DNA of 40,661 nucleotides, from contig JAEUIE010000042.1 in the NCBI GenBank assembly GCA_016795155.1, forward strand, positions 1 through 40,661. The letters run 5' to 3'. Positions 33,053-40,661 of this stretch are shown here, piece by piece (within the stretch, counting starts at the first letter, position 1; each line of letters starts with the position of its first letter). A model generated the notes under the pieces. The model saw only the letters and a list, made by a program, of their open reading frames with translations, was not told where the DNA came from and ran no database searches. The stretch is from Planctomycetia bacterium (GTDB taxonomy: Bacteria > Planctomycetota > Planctomycetia > Gemmatales > HRBIN36). A program made the position numbers and the translations under genes.

Positions 33053-34567
33053 ATGCGTCGTGTAGCAATTTTCTGGCCTGGTGATTATCGCCCAACCCCC
33101 AATCAATGGGCGCTTTCACAGATAACAGCCATCACTGAACAACTCACAGCCGCACTGAAAAAATTGGGACGTAAACCGTATCTGGTAAAGGGATTTCTCA
33201 CCAAGCCATCAGAGTCGATTACCAGGTTAGGGCCTATTGACGACCCGATGATTGGTACGTTCGTGCATTGGACCTATGGCCCACACACTTGCGATGGTGT
33301 TGCAGGCAAAAACAATCCACTACTACTGGCCAGCAATTTCTCAGGCACCTGGCCTGGCCTGGTTGCCTTGCTCAATACATCAGCCTGCCTGGAAAGTATC
33401 AGCCGACCGCATAGCCGCATCTGGACCAGTCAAAAAGACTGGACCAAGGACAAGCTGTTTATGGAACGACTCGATGAATGGTGCAGTACGGGACAGATTC
33501 AATACTCCACCAGTGAATTACACCATATCGCTCCGATTTCTCAGAATGCGACAGCATTAGCTGATCGGGTATATCAGCAGATTCAAAAGAAACGGATTCT
33601 CGCCCTGATGCTGGGCGATACTTCCATGGGAATGATCAATGGTTATTTCGGCCCACGTATCCTCGCCAAGCTCGGATTCGCTGAGCACAAAGTAGATCAA
33701 TCGTGGATCAGTGTGCGAATGAAGTCGGTACAAGATGATCGCGTTGAACAAGCGTTCAAATTTGTCAGGAACAAGGGGGTTCAATTCCACTGGCGGGAAA
33801 AGGATGCAGAAGATTTCACGGAAGATGCCACGAGACAACAACTCCGCATGTACCTGGCAGTTTTGGATCTGGTAGAAGAATTTGAAGCAGACTGTGTTGG
33901 CTGGCAATATCAGTTAGGATTGCTCTACTCCCTGCCACCCAGCGATTTCTGCGAAGGGCTGATGAACTCGGCATGCCGCCCGGAATCGGATGGCCATCCC
34001 CTCATTACCAGTACCGAGGCAGACCAAGGCAACCTGCTACCTATGGAAATGATGAAACGGCTACTTCAGCAGAAAGGGCTGCATGATGCCGTCATGTTCC
34101 ATGATGTCCGCTGGGGAGCAACTCATGCAGGCAGGTTCCTGTGGATTTTGCTGAACTCAGGCAGTTGTGGAGCCTATGCGTTTAACCATGATCCAGATTC
34201 ACTGGAAGGCGTACACAGCTACAGGCAACCTGCTGGCTATTTCCCATTTCCTGGCGGAACATTTGCAGGTGCCAGTCTGCCTGGCAAACTGACCTGGGCC
34301 AGGGCCTACCTTCGTGGCAATGAACCCTGGATGGACGTTGGGACGGGAGAAAGTGTTGAACTGCCTGAAAAAGTGCGTGAACAATGGTGGAAGGGAACGA
34401 CCCGCCAATGGCCCTTCATGGCTGCTGACCTGCATTGTTCAACCGAAACCTTAATGGCCCACTACATGTCCAACCATATTGCAGTTGCCTATGGCGACAT
34501 CTTCGAAGAAATGCTGGCACTCAGCATCAAACTAGGCTACAAAGTCAGAGTCATGCGGAAAAACTGA
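33053..34567 (+). CDS. L-fucose/L-arabinose isomerase-superfamily protein
   Basis: The 504-residue product resembles the ketol isomerase superfamily. An N-terminal alpha/beta domain has VAIFWPGDYRPTPNQ and a loop THWTYGPH-like (FVHWTYGPHTCDG). A middle domain has LALMLGDTSMGMINGYFGP. In the C-terminal region ADCVGWQYQLGLL, ITSTEADQGNLLPMEMM and MFHDVRWG carry candidate acidic and His metal ligands. Fucose isomerases use Mn2+ and Glu/Asp/His ligands, but the exact sugar and even activity are unproven here because the ligand spacing is only roughly matched. There is no signal peptide. An esterase gene follows after 33 bases. Confidence 0.75.
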   Translation: MRRVAIFWPGDYRPTPNQWALSQITAITEQLTAALKKLGRKPYLVKGFLTKPSESITRLGPIDDPMIGTFVHWTYGPHTCDGVAGKNNPLLLASNFSGTWPGLVALLNTSACLESISRPHSRIWTSQKDWTKDKLFMERLDEWCSTGQIQYSTSELHHIAPISQNATALADRVYQQIQKKRILALMLGDTSMGMINGYFGPRILAKLGFAEHKVDQSWISVRMKSVQDDRVEQAFKFVRNKGVQFHWREKDAEDFTEDATRQQLRMYLAVLDLVEEFEADCVGWQYQLGLLYSLPPSDFCEGLMNSACRPESDGHPLITSTEADQGNLLPMEMMKRLLQQKGLHDAVMFHDVRWGATHAGRFLWILLNSGSCGAYAFNHDPDSLEGVHSYRQPAGYFPFPGGTFAGASLPGKLTWARAYLRGNEPWMDVGTGESVELPEKVREQWWKGTTRQWPFMAADLHCSTETLMAHYMSNHIAVAYGDIFEEMLALSIKLGYKVRVMRKN

Positions 34568-34600
34568 TTCATCTGGATTCACCATCACGGGTACAGAGTT

Positions 34601-35551
34601 ATGGCAAAACGATATCTACTGTCTCTCTTTCTCAGTTTTGTTGTTCTTGCAACCATTGCTTTGCTGGGCAATGCACAAGAGAAGAAACAGTCTGCACTAC
34701 CGCGGCCATCCGTTGATTCTATCTATCAACTGGGACAGGATTCTCAGCGTAAAAGCGATGTTCCTCATGGCTCGCTTAGCGAAAAGAAAACTTACCGCAG
34801 CAATATCTTCAAGCCCACGGATCGCGATTACTGGGTGTATATTCCTGCTAATGCTGACAAGAGCAAACCGCACCGTGTCATGGTGTTTCAGGACGGAAAC
34901 AATTACGCCAATCCCAACGGCCCCGTCCGTATCACCAATGTCTTTGACAATCTGATGCATCGCAAGGAACTTCCGCCCATCGTTGGCATTTTCATCATGC
35001 CCGGTGTTCCTCTTGATAATGATGGCAATCGAGTTACTGATCGAATTAAAACCAATGCACAGCGAAGCCTCGAGTACGACACCTTGTCAGCTAAATATGC
35101 AGATTTCCTGGAAAAGGAAATGCTGCCCAAAGTTGAAAAAGAGTATGAGATTAAGTTGACAACCAAGCCGGAAGAACGGGCCATTTGTGGAATCAGTTCG
35201 GGTGGGATTTGTGCATTCACCGTTGCATGGGAACGACCTGATCTGTTTCGAAAGGTGCTCAGCCACGTAGGAAGTTTTACCAACATTCGTGAGGGACATC
35301 TTTACCCTGACCTCATACGGAAAAGCCAGGGATCACCCAAGCCAATTCGAGTTTTCCTGCAAGGCGGATTGAATGATCTGGACAATCGTGCAGGGAATTG
35401 GCCGTTGGCCAACCAGGAAATGGCTGCTGCTCTCAAATTCGCCAAATACGATTATCGGTTTGAATTTGGCACAGGCGGACATTCGCTGGCCCACGGCGCT
35501 GCCATCATGCCTGAATCTCTGAAATGGCTCTGGCGGGAAGATTCCCGGTAA
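34601..35551 (+). CDS. exported esterase, enterochelin-esterase-like alpha/beta hydrolase
   Basis: The 316-residue product has a signal peptide (MAKRYLLSLFLSF, cut near GNAQ). Its esterase domain has DYWVYIPANAD, VMVFQDGNNY (oxyanion side), the nucleophile in AICGISSGGICAF and a late catalytic His in GTGGHSLAHG. The acid is probably in LNDLDN. This is the Fes/esterase-D type arrangement acting on esters in the periplasm. It lies 33 bases after the isomerase-like gene and 21 before aroB, all on the plus strand. The first two may work together on a sugar ester (inference). Confidence 0.87.
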   Translation: MAKRYLLSLFLSFVVLATIALLGNAQEKKQSALPRPSVDSIYQLGQDSQRKSDVPHGSLSEKKTYRSNIFKPTDRDYWVYIPANADKSKPHRVMVFQDGNNYANPNGPVRITNVFDNLMHRKELPPIVGIFIMPGVPLDNDGNRVTDRIKTNAQRSLEYDTLSAKYADFLEKEMLPKVEKEYEIKLTTKPEERAICGISSGGICAFTVAWERPDLFRKVLSHVGSFTNIREGHLYPDLIRKSQGSPKPIRVFLQGGLNDLDNRAGNWPLANQEMAAALKFAKYDYRFEFGTGGHSLAHGAAIMPESLKWLWREDSR

Positions 35552-35572
35552 TTTCAACTTTGCTGGTCGATC

Positions 35573-36676
35573 ATGTCCATCGTTCACGTTCATCTGGGAC
35601 CTCGCAGTTACAACATACACATTGGATGTAATCTGGAAGAAAATCTTGCCCAGTACTTCCCTGCAGGCTCGCGAAGTGCAAAAGTTTGCTTAATCACCGA
35701 TCAGAATTCCAAGGTTCATGCACAACTGGTTGCATCGTTGCTTGAAAAAAATGGCGTCATCACGAGACTTGTTTGCCTGCCTGCCGGGGAAGATCAGAAA
35801 TGTCTCGCGACGCTTTCCCGCCTGTACGATGAATTGGTCGAATTCAAAGCAGATCGCCAAACGATCGTTGCAGCAGTTGGTGGTGGTGTAATCGGCGACT
35901 TGGCTGGGTTCGCAGCTGCTACTTTCAATCGTGGCATTCGACTTCTCATGATACCAACTACCCTGCTGGCTATGGTGGACAGCAGCGTGGGCGGCAAAGT
36001 TGGAATCAATCATCCAAAAGGCAAGAATCTGATCGGCGCCTTTCATCAGCCTATGGGTGTGGTAATTCACCTCCCTTTTCTGCAAACACTACCTGATAGA
36101 GAGTTTTGCAGTGGGTTGGCTGAAGTCGTGAAATATGGCATGATTATGGATGAAGCATTCTTCCGATGGCTGACTCATGCTGGTACCGATTGGCGGAATA
36201 CCACGATTGTGGAGCACATAGTGGAAACCAGTTGCAGACATAAGGCAACGGTAGTTCAGGAAGATGAGTATGAGACAAACGGTTTACGTGCCATCTTGAA
36301 TTTTGGTCACACGTTTGCCCACGCAATCGAAACCGTTGCCGGCTATGGCACACTGCTTCATGGCGAAGCTGTTGCAATCGGAATGGTGGCAGCCTGCAGA
36401 ACTGCTGTTCGCATGAACTGGTTTTCAGAGCGAGAAATAGATGAGTGCCTGATACCCCTTCTTCAGAGTATGCACCTGCCGATCAGATTGCAGAACAACT
36501 GGTCTGTTGATTCGTTATTATCGACCATGAAACATGATAAGAAAAATATACATGGTCAATTACGGCTGGTGCTGCCCAGATGGATCGGGAAGGTAGAATC
36601 TGGAGTGGAGGTTGATGAAGGCCTCGTCAGGGAAGTGTTGGCAACCAGATTGGCAGGCCCCCATGAACTGGGATGA
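35573..36676 (+). CDS. aroB: 3-dehydroquinate synthase
   Basis: Second step of the shikimate pathway: converts DAHP to 3-dehydroquinate using NAD and a divalent metal. The 367-residue product shows VAAVGGGVIGDLAGFAAATF with the NAD-binding glycines. It then has TTLLAMVDSSVGGKVGIN, the metal ligands Glu in LAEVVKYG, His in FGHTFAHAIE and His in LLHGEAVAIGM, in family order. Its last 14 bases overlap the start of dprA. The gene heads a tight aroB-dprA-amidohydrolase run and belongs to the same pathway as aroC at 19733. Confidence 0.97.
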   Translation: MSIVHVHLGPRSYNIHIGCNLEENLAQYFPAGSRSAKVCLITDQNSKVHAQLVASLLEKNGVITRLVCLPAGEDQKCLATLSRLYDELVEFKADRQTIVAAVGGGVIGDLAGFAAATFNRGIRLLMIPTTLLAMVDSSVGGKVGINHPKGKNLIGAFHQPMGVVIHLPFLQTLPDREFCSGLAEVVKYGMIMDEAFFRWLTHAGTDWRNTTIVEHIVETSCRHKATVVQEDEYETNGLRAILNFGHTFAHAIETVAGYGTLLHGEAVAIGMVAACRTAVRMNWFSEREIDECLIPLLQSMHLPIRLQNNWSVDSLLSTMKHDKKNIHGQLRLVLPRWIGKVESGVEVDEGLVREVLATRLAGPHELG

Positions 36677-37805
36677 GGAAACCCTGGCCCGATTGAAACT
36701 GCACCTGCTGCCAGGTCTTGGCCCTAAGACACTGGCTGCACTGCTTGATCGTTTCAAGACAGCTCAATATATCCTGCAAACACCTACCGATGAATTGATG
36801 ACTGTTACTCACATTGGCCAGAAAACTGCTGAACAACTTACCTCAGCTATTTCCAGAATAGATATTCAGAAGGAATTGAATCTGGTTAAACAGCACCACG
36901 CAACACTTCTGCATCTGGATCATCCTGATTATCCTGCGTTGTTAAAAAGTATTCCTACTGCTCCGTTCTTTCTGTTTTGTCGTGGTGCGTTCACTGCAGC
37001 GGATAGCCAATCGGTAGCAATCGTGGGATCGCGCCACTGTACCGCCTACGGAAAACGAATTGCCACCAGGCTCGCCACAGGATTAGCAAAGGCAGGATGG
37101 ACGATTGTCAGTGGATTAGCCCGAGGTATTGATGGAATTGCCCACACCGCAGCCTTGGAAGCGGGCGGACGAACCGTTGCCGTCCTGGCAGGTGGCCTGG
37201 CTAAAATCTATCCTCCGGAACATAAAGACCTGGCTGAGCGTGTTATCGAGCGTGGAGTTCTTATCAGCGAAATGCCGATGGGAATGTCTCCCATGCCCGA
37301 CTTGTTCCCACGCCGCAATCGTATCATCAGTGGCTTGAGCCGGGCGGTAATTATTGTGGAAGCAGCCACTCGGAGCGGAGCATTGATAACGGCGCGACTG
37401 GCTGGAGAGCAAGGCCGCGAAGTACTGGCTGTACCGGGCCTCATCGACAGCGAAGCCAGTGAAGGCCCTCATCAACTCATCCGCCAGGGTGCCACTTTGA
37501 TTCGTTCCGTAGATGATGTCCTGGAAGCATTGAATGCATTGCCTGCCATTGAGGATGACACCATCGAGACTGCTGCTTCATCACAAACTGAAACAGTGAC
37601 CAAGAAGAAACCTGATGATCCGCCAGCTAATCTTTCCTCCATACAGTTGCAGCTTTGGAATGCGATGGGAAGCGAAAGTGCCCTGGTAGATGAACTGGTT
37701 GCACAAACCTCGCTCGGCATTTCCGATATCAACAGTTCCCTCCTCATGATGGAACTATCAGGGCATATTCGGCGATTACCTGGTAATCGCTTTGCCAGGA
37801 AATGA
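36663..37805 (+). CDS. dprA: DNA-processing protein DprA
   Basis: Binds incoming single-stranded DNA during natural transformation and loads RecA. From ATG 36663 the product has 380 residues. A helix-hairpin-helix (LLPGLGPKTLAALLDRF) is followed by the Rossmann-like DprA core: VAIVGSRHCTAYGKR, VSGLARGIDGIAHTAAL, FPRRNRIISGLSRAV and EAATRSGALITARLA. A C-terminal winged-helix DML1-like domain (about 325-380) closes the protein. The start overlaps aroB by 14 bases, so translation is probably coupled. An earlier in-frame ATG at 36612 would lengthen the overlap and is unlikely. The Tad-type pilus is the only appendage seen here, and no other competence gene is present. Confidence 0.95.
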   Translation: MNWDEETLARLKLHLLPGLGPKTLAALLDRFKTAQYILQTPTDELMTVTHIGQKTAEQLTSAISRIDIQKELNLVKQHHATLLHLDHPDYPALLKSIPTAPFFLFCRGAFTAADSQSVAIVGSRHCTAYGKRIATRLATGLAKAGWTIVSGLARGIDGIAHTAALEAGGRTVAVLAGGLAKIYPPEHKDLAERVIERGVLISEMPMGMSPMPDLFPRRNRIISGLSRAVIIVEAATRSGALITARLAGEQGREVLAVPGLIDSEASEGPHQLIRQGATLIRSVDDVLEALNALPAIEDDTIETAASSQTETVTKKKPDDPPANLSSIQLQLWNAMGSESALVDELVAQTSLGISDINSSLLMMELSGHIRRLPGNRFARK

Positions 37806-37808
37806 CCC

Positions 37809-38942
37809 ATGACCATCTACCGAGCAGACTGGGTCTTCACAGGGTTAAGTGAACCTATTCGACATGGTGTTGTTGAGGTGGAAGGTGATCGAATAGTTCG
37901 TATCGCTCCCTGGAATCATGAACACATCGATGTTGATTTTGGTCAGTCACTCATTATTCCTGGCCTGATCAATGCCCATACTCATCTTGATCTTGGTGAA
38001 CTCCACAACCAACTTGCACCACCTGCCCAATTCACAGACTGGCTGAAACAGGTCATTTCGTATCGAATGTCCAGCAAGCATGAAAATTGGGATGCAGCCA
38101 TCCGTGCAGGCATCAGCCAAAGCCTGCAATCGGGAACTATGCATCTTGGCGATATCAGCGTGGGCGGACGCAGCGCTTCACTTCTTCAACAAGCTTCTTG
38201 TCGGGCTCAAGTCTATTTCGAACTTATCGGCTTGACTGACGAACGCACGGATCAGGCCTTGCTACAAGCCGATGCATGGCTCGCTTCCAGGCATGATAAT
38301 ATCATTCATGCACTTAGCCCGCACGCCCCATATTCGGTTTCACGCAGGCTGCTCACAACTCTGCGCGACAAATATCCTCATGTGCCTGTTGCCATACATG
38401 TTGCAGAAACCCGCGAAGAGTTGCAATTACTGGAAACTCATCAAGGCCCATTTAAGGAGTTCTTGCAATCCATCAACGCCTGGCAACCTGATAATCTCTT
38501 TCGGTCTATTGATGAGGTCATCGACGTCCTGAACGGCTTCGATCAGGCATATCTCATTCATGGCAACTACCTGAATCGTGAACAATGGCAGAAGTTGGGA
38601 AATGGCATTACGGTTGTTTATTGCCCGCGCACCCATGCCTACTTTGGGCATGACACTCATCCCTATCTCGACATGTTCGCTGACGGAGTCAAGATAGCAT
38701 TGGGAACCGACAGCCTGGCTTCCAATCCTGATCTAAGCGTTCTGAATGAGTGTCGATTTCTCTGGAAACGGGATAAAAGCAGACTCAATGGTAACACTTT
38801 GCTGAACCTGGTCAGCAAGCCCTTTATTCCTGGTTCACTGTCTCATTTTGTGGTGTTTCTTCATAACAATTGCTCGACTGATCCCTGGGAATTGCTTTGG
38901 GGGTATGATTCTGAACTAAAAAGACTATTACCATCAACATGA
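37809..38942 (+). CDS. amidohydrolase, MTA/SAH or aminodeoxyfutalosine deaminase-like
   Basis: The 377-residue protein has the metal-dependent amidohydrolase motifs NAHTHLDL (HxH), IHVAETREE (His and catalytic Glu), LIHGNYL (His) and LGTDSLASN (Asp). These fit the cytosine/adenosine deaminase-like subgroup that contains methylthioadenosine/SAH deaminase, chlorohydrolases and aminodeoxyfutalosine deaminase (MqnX). Which purine derivative is used cannot be read from sequence. A futalosine menaquinone pathway would need mqnA/B/C/D, absent here. The gene starts three bases after dprA and ends the operon; the next strong terminator is 305 bases further on. Confidence 0.85.
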   Translation: MTIYRADWVFTGLSEPIRHGVVEVEGDRIVRIAPWNHEHIDVDFGQSLIIPGLINAHTHLDLGELHNQLAPPAQFTDWLKQVISYRMSSKHENWDAAIRAGISQSLQSGTMHLGDISVGGRSASLLQQASCRAQVYFELIGLTDERTDQALLQADAWLASRHDNIIHALSPHAPYSVSRRLLTTLRDKYPHVPVAIHVAETREELQLLETHQGPFKEFLQSINAWQPDNLFRSIDEVIDVLNGFDQAYLIHGNYLNREQWQKLGNGITVVYCPRTHAYFGHDTHPYLDMFADGVKIALGTDSLASNPDLSVLNECRFLWKRDKSRLNGNTLLNLVSKPFIPGSLSHFVVFLHNNCSTDPWELLWGYDSELKRLLPST

Positions 38943-39066
38943 CGTAACTTATTACCCACAAACAAGTAGTAGCTACACCCTTCTAAATTAATCAACATTT
39001 TCTGCATTATTTCTCAAGTAACCTGTCACAATCGCAAGGCAGCCCGCTCTAGGCTTACAGATGAGG

Positions 39067-39310
39067 GATGGCTTGACTACCAACTTCTCTGTTTCGAGTG
39101 TGGGCGGCATAGCAAGTAGTCAAGCCATCTTTCATATCTACCCGAACAACTGTTGAGTTCGTCCAGATCAACAGGTGATTGACCAGGGCGAGTGCCCAGC
39201 TTGAACTGGTCAAAAAGGTGTCGAGGTAACACTCGGCATCGCCTAATAATTCGTCTGGGTCGTTAGCGGATGGGGCGGACAGGCTAACGACTCAGGCGAA
39301 TTACTTTTTT
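39067..39310 (+). ncRNA. candidate structured non-coding RNA (five consecutive hairpins)
   Basis: Hairpin 1: 14-bp perfect stem 39067-39080 with 39116-39129. Hairpin 2: CTGTTGA 39150-39156 with 39168-39174. Hairpin 3: TTGACCAG 39179-39186 with 39206-39213, plus an inner GGC/GCC. Hairpin 4: GGTGTCGAG 39217-39225 with 39232-39240, two G-T pairs. Hairpin 5: the 21-bp terminator stem 39247-39303 followed by T6. Such dense pairing is not expected by chance. No match to RNase P RNA, tmRNA, SRP RNA or 6S RNA signatures was seen. It may be an independent RNA or the structured 3' UTR of the aroB-dprA-amidohydrolase transcript. Confidence 0.45.
39247..39310 (+). terminator. long-stem intrinsic terminator
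   Basis: TAATTCGTCTGGGTCGTTAG plus C (39247-39267) pairs along all 21 positions with 39283-39303, two of the pairs being G-T, around a 15-base loop, followed by C and TTTTTT. This is the longest stem in the window and would end any plus-strand transcript before tRNA-Pro. Confidence 0.88.
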
Positions 39311-39408
39311 GGCATACCGATTTAGCCAGCCTTCGAATTTCATATCTCAATCGCCATACCAATAAATAGTTGACCGCGAACCTGCAGCCGTTAGGATGTA
39401 GCATTGAC

Positions 39409-39483
39409 CGGGCTGTAGCGCAGTTTGGCTAGCGCGCTTGGTTCGGGACCAAGAGGTCGCGGGTTCAAATCCCGCCAGCCCGA
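39409..39483 (+). tRNA. tRNA-Pro (anticodon CGG)
   Basis: A complete cloverleaf can be drawn. The acceptor stem is CGGGCTG (39409-39415) with CAGCCCG (39476-39482) and discriminator A 39483. The anticodon stem is CTTGG/CCAAG with the loop TTCGGGA, giving anticodon CGG at 39444-39446, which reads CCG proline codons. The T arm is GCGGG-TTCAAAT-CCCGC. CCA is not encoded. It sits between a strong terminator and the G+C-rich hydrolase gene. tRNA 3' ends are common integration sites, but no second copy of this one's 3' end is visible in the window. Confidence 0.97.
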
Positions 39484-39547
39484 TTGGCTTCGCCAATAGA
39501 GCAGTAGTGCAGTAGTAGAACTCATGCTCCACTGCTGTCTACTGCTC
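39483..39547. repeat. two hairpins just downstream of tRNA-Pro
   Basis: ATTGGC-TTC-GCCAAT at 39483-39497 abuts the tRNA 3' end. A second inverted repeat follows: GAGCAGTAG (39499-39507) with CTACTGCTC (39539-39547), plus an inner GCAGT/ACTGC pair. A GTTCTACT at 39552-39559 could compete for AGTAGAAC inside the loop. There is no T-run, so these are more likely RNA-processing or remnant structures than a classical terminator. Confidence 0.5.
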
Positions 39548-39601
39548 AACTGTTCTACTCTCCAATTCTGATTTGATCAGTTGGCCCAGGCTTCTTTCGC
39601 C

Positions 39602-40447
39602 TTACGGCTTGGCGTTGAGAAAGTCGTTCACCATCGGCACGATGATGGGCATCTTTTGCATCAGCGTGACATGGGTGGCATCGGGCACGATGGCCAACCG
39701 CGATGCGGGGCGAGGCTTGATGTCGCCGTGGATTTCGCCACCCTTGAGGCGGTACATCTCCCCAACGTGTTCGAGTCGGATGCCGTCGGCGTCGCCGTGG
39801 ATGAAGAACATCGGTGCCGTGGTGGCCTTCAGCTTGTCGGCAGTGATGCTGTCCCCTTTGGAAGCTGAGGCGACCATCCGTTTGATGAACGTCGGAAAGG
39901 CGTCCGGCGTCGGGCTCAGCTTCTTGTATTCGGTTTCGAGGGGCGAGCCGATGAAGAGTTCCGCTGTGAGTTTCGCTAACGCCTCTTGCCCTTCCTTGAC
40001 CACGCCGTCGCGACGGAAGTAGGACGAGATGACGACCACCTTCCGCACCTTGTCCGGATGGCGGATCGCACACTGCATCGCCACGCCACCACCCATGCTG
40101 TAGCCGAGGATGTCCGCCTTGGCGATCTTGAGATGATCGAGCAGGGTTGCCACATCGTCAGCCAGGTTCGCCGTGCTGATGTCGCGGTCGATGTCCCCCG
40201 TGCGGCCGTGGCCCTGCATTTCGATGGCGATCACCTTCCGAGTCTTGGCGAGTTCGCCGATCCAACCTGTCCAATTGTTGGTGATGGTCATGAACGAGCC
40301 GTGAAGCAGTACGACTGGGTCGCCACTGCCGTGGACTTCGTAGTACATTTTGAGCCCGTTGACCGGGGCGTAGCCTGTCGTGGGTTGTTGCTGTGCGGAG
40401 GCGAGGGCGGGTAGGAGGAGTGTCAGGAGGAAAGCTGTTGTTTTCAT
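39602..40447 (-). CDS. exported alpha/beta hydrolase, G+C-rich and probably acquired
   Basis: The 281-residue product has a signal peptide ([19 protein letters not shown]) and an alpha/beta-hydrolase fold. VVLLHGSFM forms the oxyanion region, LGYSMGGG holds the nucleophile, the acid is in FIHGDADGI and the His in PDATHVTLM. Activity on small esters or similar substrates is expected; the substrate is unknown. The codons are strongly G/C-ending, unlike the neighbours: in the sample 39661-39720, 40 of 60 bases are G or C. It lies between tRNA-Pro and an IS copy that ends 77 bases before its start, a setting typical of imported DNA. GGGAG precedes the ATG by about 12 bases. Confidence 0.9.
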   Translation of the reverse strand: MKTTAFLLTLLLPALASAQQQPTTGYAPVNGLKMYYEVHGSGDPVVLLHGSFMTITNNWTGWIGELAKTRKVIAIEMQGHGRTGDIDRDISTANLADDVATLLDHLKIAKADILGYSMGGGVAMQCAIRHPDKVRKVVVISSYFRRDGVVKEGQEALAKLTAELFIGSPLETEYKKLSPTPDAFPTFIKRMVASASKGDSITADKLKATTAPMFFIHGDADGIRLEHVGEMYRLKGGEIHGDIKPRPASRLAIVPDATHVTLMQKMPIIVPMVNDFLNAKP

Positions 40448-40523
40448 GGTTGGTGTAACTCCCGTTTCGCCGAAACGACACCGTTTGGCTACGTTTTACT
40501 GTGAATGCCGCGGATCGATTCTA

Positions 40524-40661
40524 AGAGCATCTAACAAAAAGAACATTAGAGGAAATAGCCGCAGATGACGATGCACCCGAGTAGCATGAACGCTTCGTGG
40601 ATGTCATCGCGTCGTTCATAGCGAACCCGTAAGCGTCGAAATTGATGTAGCCAACTGATGG
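40524..40661 (-). mobile_element. IS5-family insertion sequence, 3' end fragment (second copy)
   Basis: Exact reverse complement of bases 2-139. The element end (AGAGCATC as read on the plus strand) faces the interior of the window, and the rest of the element runs off the right edge. No mismatch was seen over 138 bases, which indicates recent copies or one collapsed repeat. The flanking base differs from the left copy from the first position after the repeat. Confidence 0.85.
40546..40659 (-). CDS. IS5-family transposase, C-terminal fragment (second copy)
   Basis: Thirty-seven codons plus TAA, identical to codons 2-38 of the fragment at 1-117, with the upstream part lost at the contig edge. 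It contains the same RRLRVRYERRDD segment and GCIVICGYFL end. It is transcribed toward the hydrolase gene, which lies on the same strand, so read-through from the IS could influence that gene's expression (inference). Confidence 0.8.
   Translation of the reverse strand: MSWLHQFRRLRVRYERRDDIHEAFMLLGCIVICGYFL

Larger units (their letters stand above)
38943..39408 (+). other. 466-base non-coding region between the amidohydrolase gene and tRNA-Pro
   Basis: No protein gene seen. The first 120 bases are A+T-rich without recognisable sites. From 39067 to 39310 there are five successive hairpins, listed separately. Bases 39311-39408 presumably carry the tRNA promoter; TTGACC at 39370-39375 is a possible -35 but no convincing -10 was found. 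Confidence 0.5.

Noticed and set aside
39247-39303. Integron attC-like recombination site in the long palindrome (GTTAGC ... GCTAAC)
   Set aside because: attC sites have RYYYAAC on the outer left and GTTRRRY on the outer right. Here the order is reversed and there is no integrase or cassette array, so a terminator fits better.
39347-39532. Minus-strand reading frame with GFEPATSWSRTKRASQTAL across the tRNA
   Set aside because: This is the well-known spurious translation of the reverse strand of a tRNA-Pro gene; the cloverleaf at 39409-39483 explains it fully.
1-40661. Composite transposon carrying the whole 40-kb segment
   Set aside because: The interior is dominated by housekeeping genes (clpX, aroB, aroC, pckA, scpA, mutY), so this is ordinary chromosome between IS copies, not cargo.
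1-40661. CRISPR arrays, prophage modules or toxin-antitoxin pairs
   Set aside because: No regularly spaced repeats, no phage structural or integrase genes and no recognisable toxin-antitoxin pair were seen on either strand.

Overview
This 40.7-kb window looks like one contig from a planctomycete chromosome, probably of the Gemmata lineage. The evidence is three Ser/Thr protein kinases of planctomycete type (one with the N-terminal extension typical of that phylum), a Tad/Flp pilus secretin and pilins, a SYLF protein, and several secreted or membrane proteins of the kind common in planctomycetes. Most genes look close to 50% G+C by eye (not computed). Each end of the window is a fragment of the same IS5-like insertion sequence, in opposite orientation. 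The contig therefore probably stops where the assembler met a repeated element.

Layout. 1-139: 3' end of an IS5-family element. 216-2265 (minus): clpX and a membrane protein with a SHOCT-like tail. 2410-3588: larC. 3789-8837 (plus): part of a Tad pilus locus, with three tandem Flp pilins, a strong terminator, a prepilin peptidase, cpaB and a secretin. The ATPases and TadB/C platform proteins are not in this window. 8922-13481: a SYLF protein, a Spy-like LTxxQ protein and a three-gene run (TPR protein, thioredoxin-like protein, protein with a very basic N-terminal tail). 13483-19723: a GGQ release-factor-like gene overlapping a kinase-TPR gene, then a metallo-beta-lactamase hydrolase, a small broken reading frame and a second kinase carrying six membrane spans. 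19733-25687 (minus): aroC, an esterase, csrA, a DUF4381-like membrane protein, pckA and scpA. 25758-32821: a lipid kinase, a dual-specificity-type phosphatase, a third kinase, a RidA-family protein, nagA, mutY and an FHA protein. 33053-38942 (plus): a sugar-isomerase-like protein, an esterase, aroB, dprA and an amidohydrolase. 38943-40661: a 466-bp non-coding stretch with a chain of five hairpins ending in a strong terminator, tRNA-Pro(CGG), a G+C-rich alpha/beta hydrolase that looks imported, and the second IS fragment.

How the genes fit together. Most are housekeeping: proteolysis, shikimate pathway (aroB, aroC), gluconeogenesis (pckA), chromosome condensation (scpA), base-excision repair (mutY), DNA uptake processing (dprA) and amino-sugar breakdown (nagA). 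Two themes stand out. One is surface appendages: the Tad pilus part and the nearby secreted proteins. The other is Ser/Thr phospho-signalling: three kinases, one Cys-X5-Arg phosphatase and one FHA phosphothreonine reader within about 19 kb.

The least explained items are the hairpin chain at 39067-39310, an identical 16-base palindromic site upstream of both clpX and csrA, a small frameshifted reading frame whose stop overlaps the start of the second kinase, that kinase's altered DFG motif, and the histone-tail-like protein at 12801.
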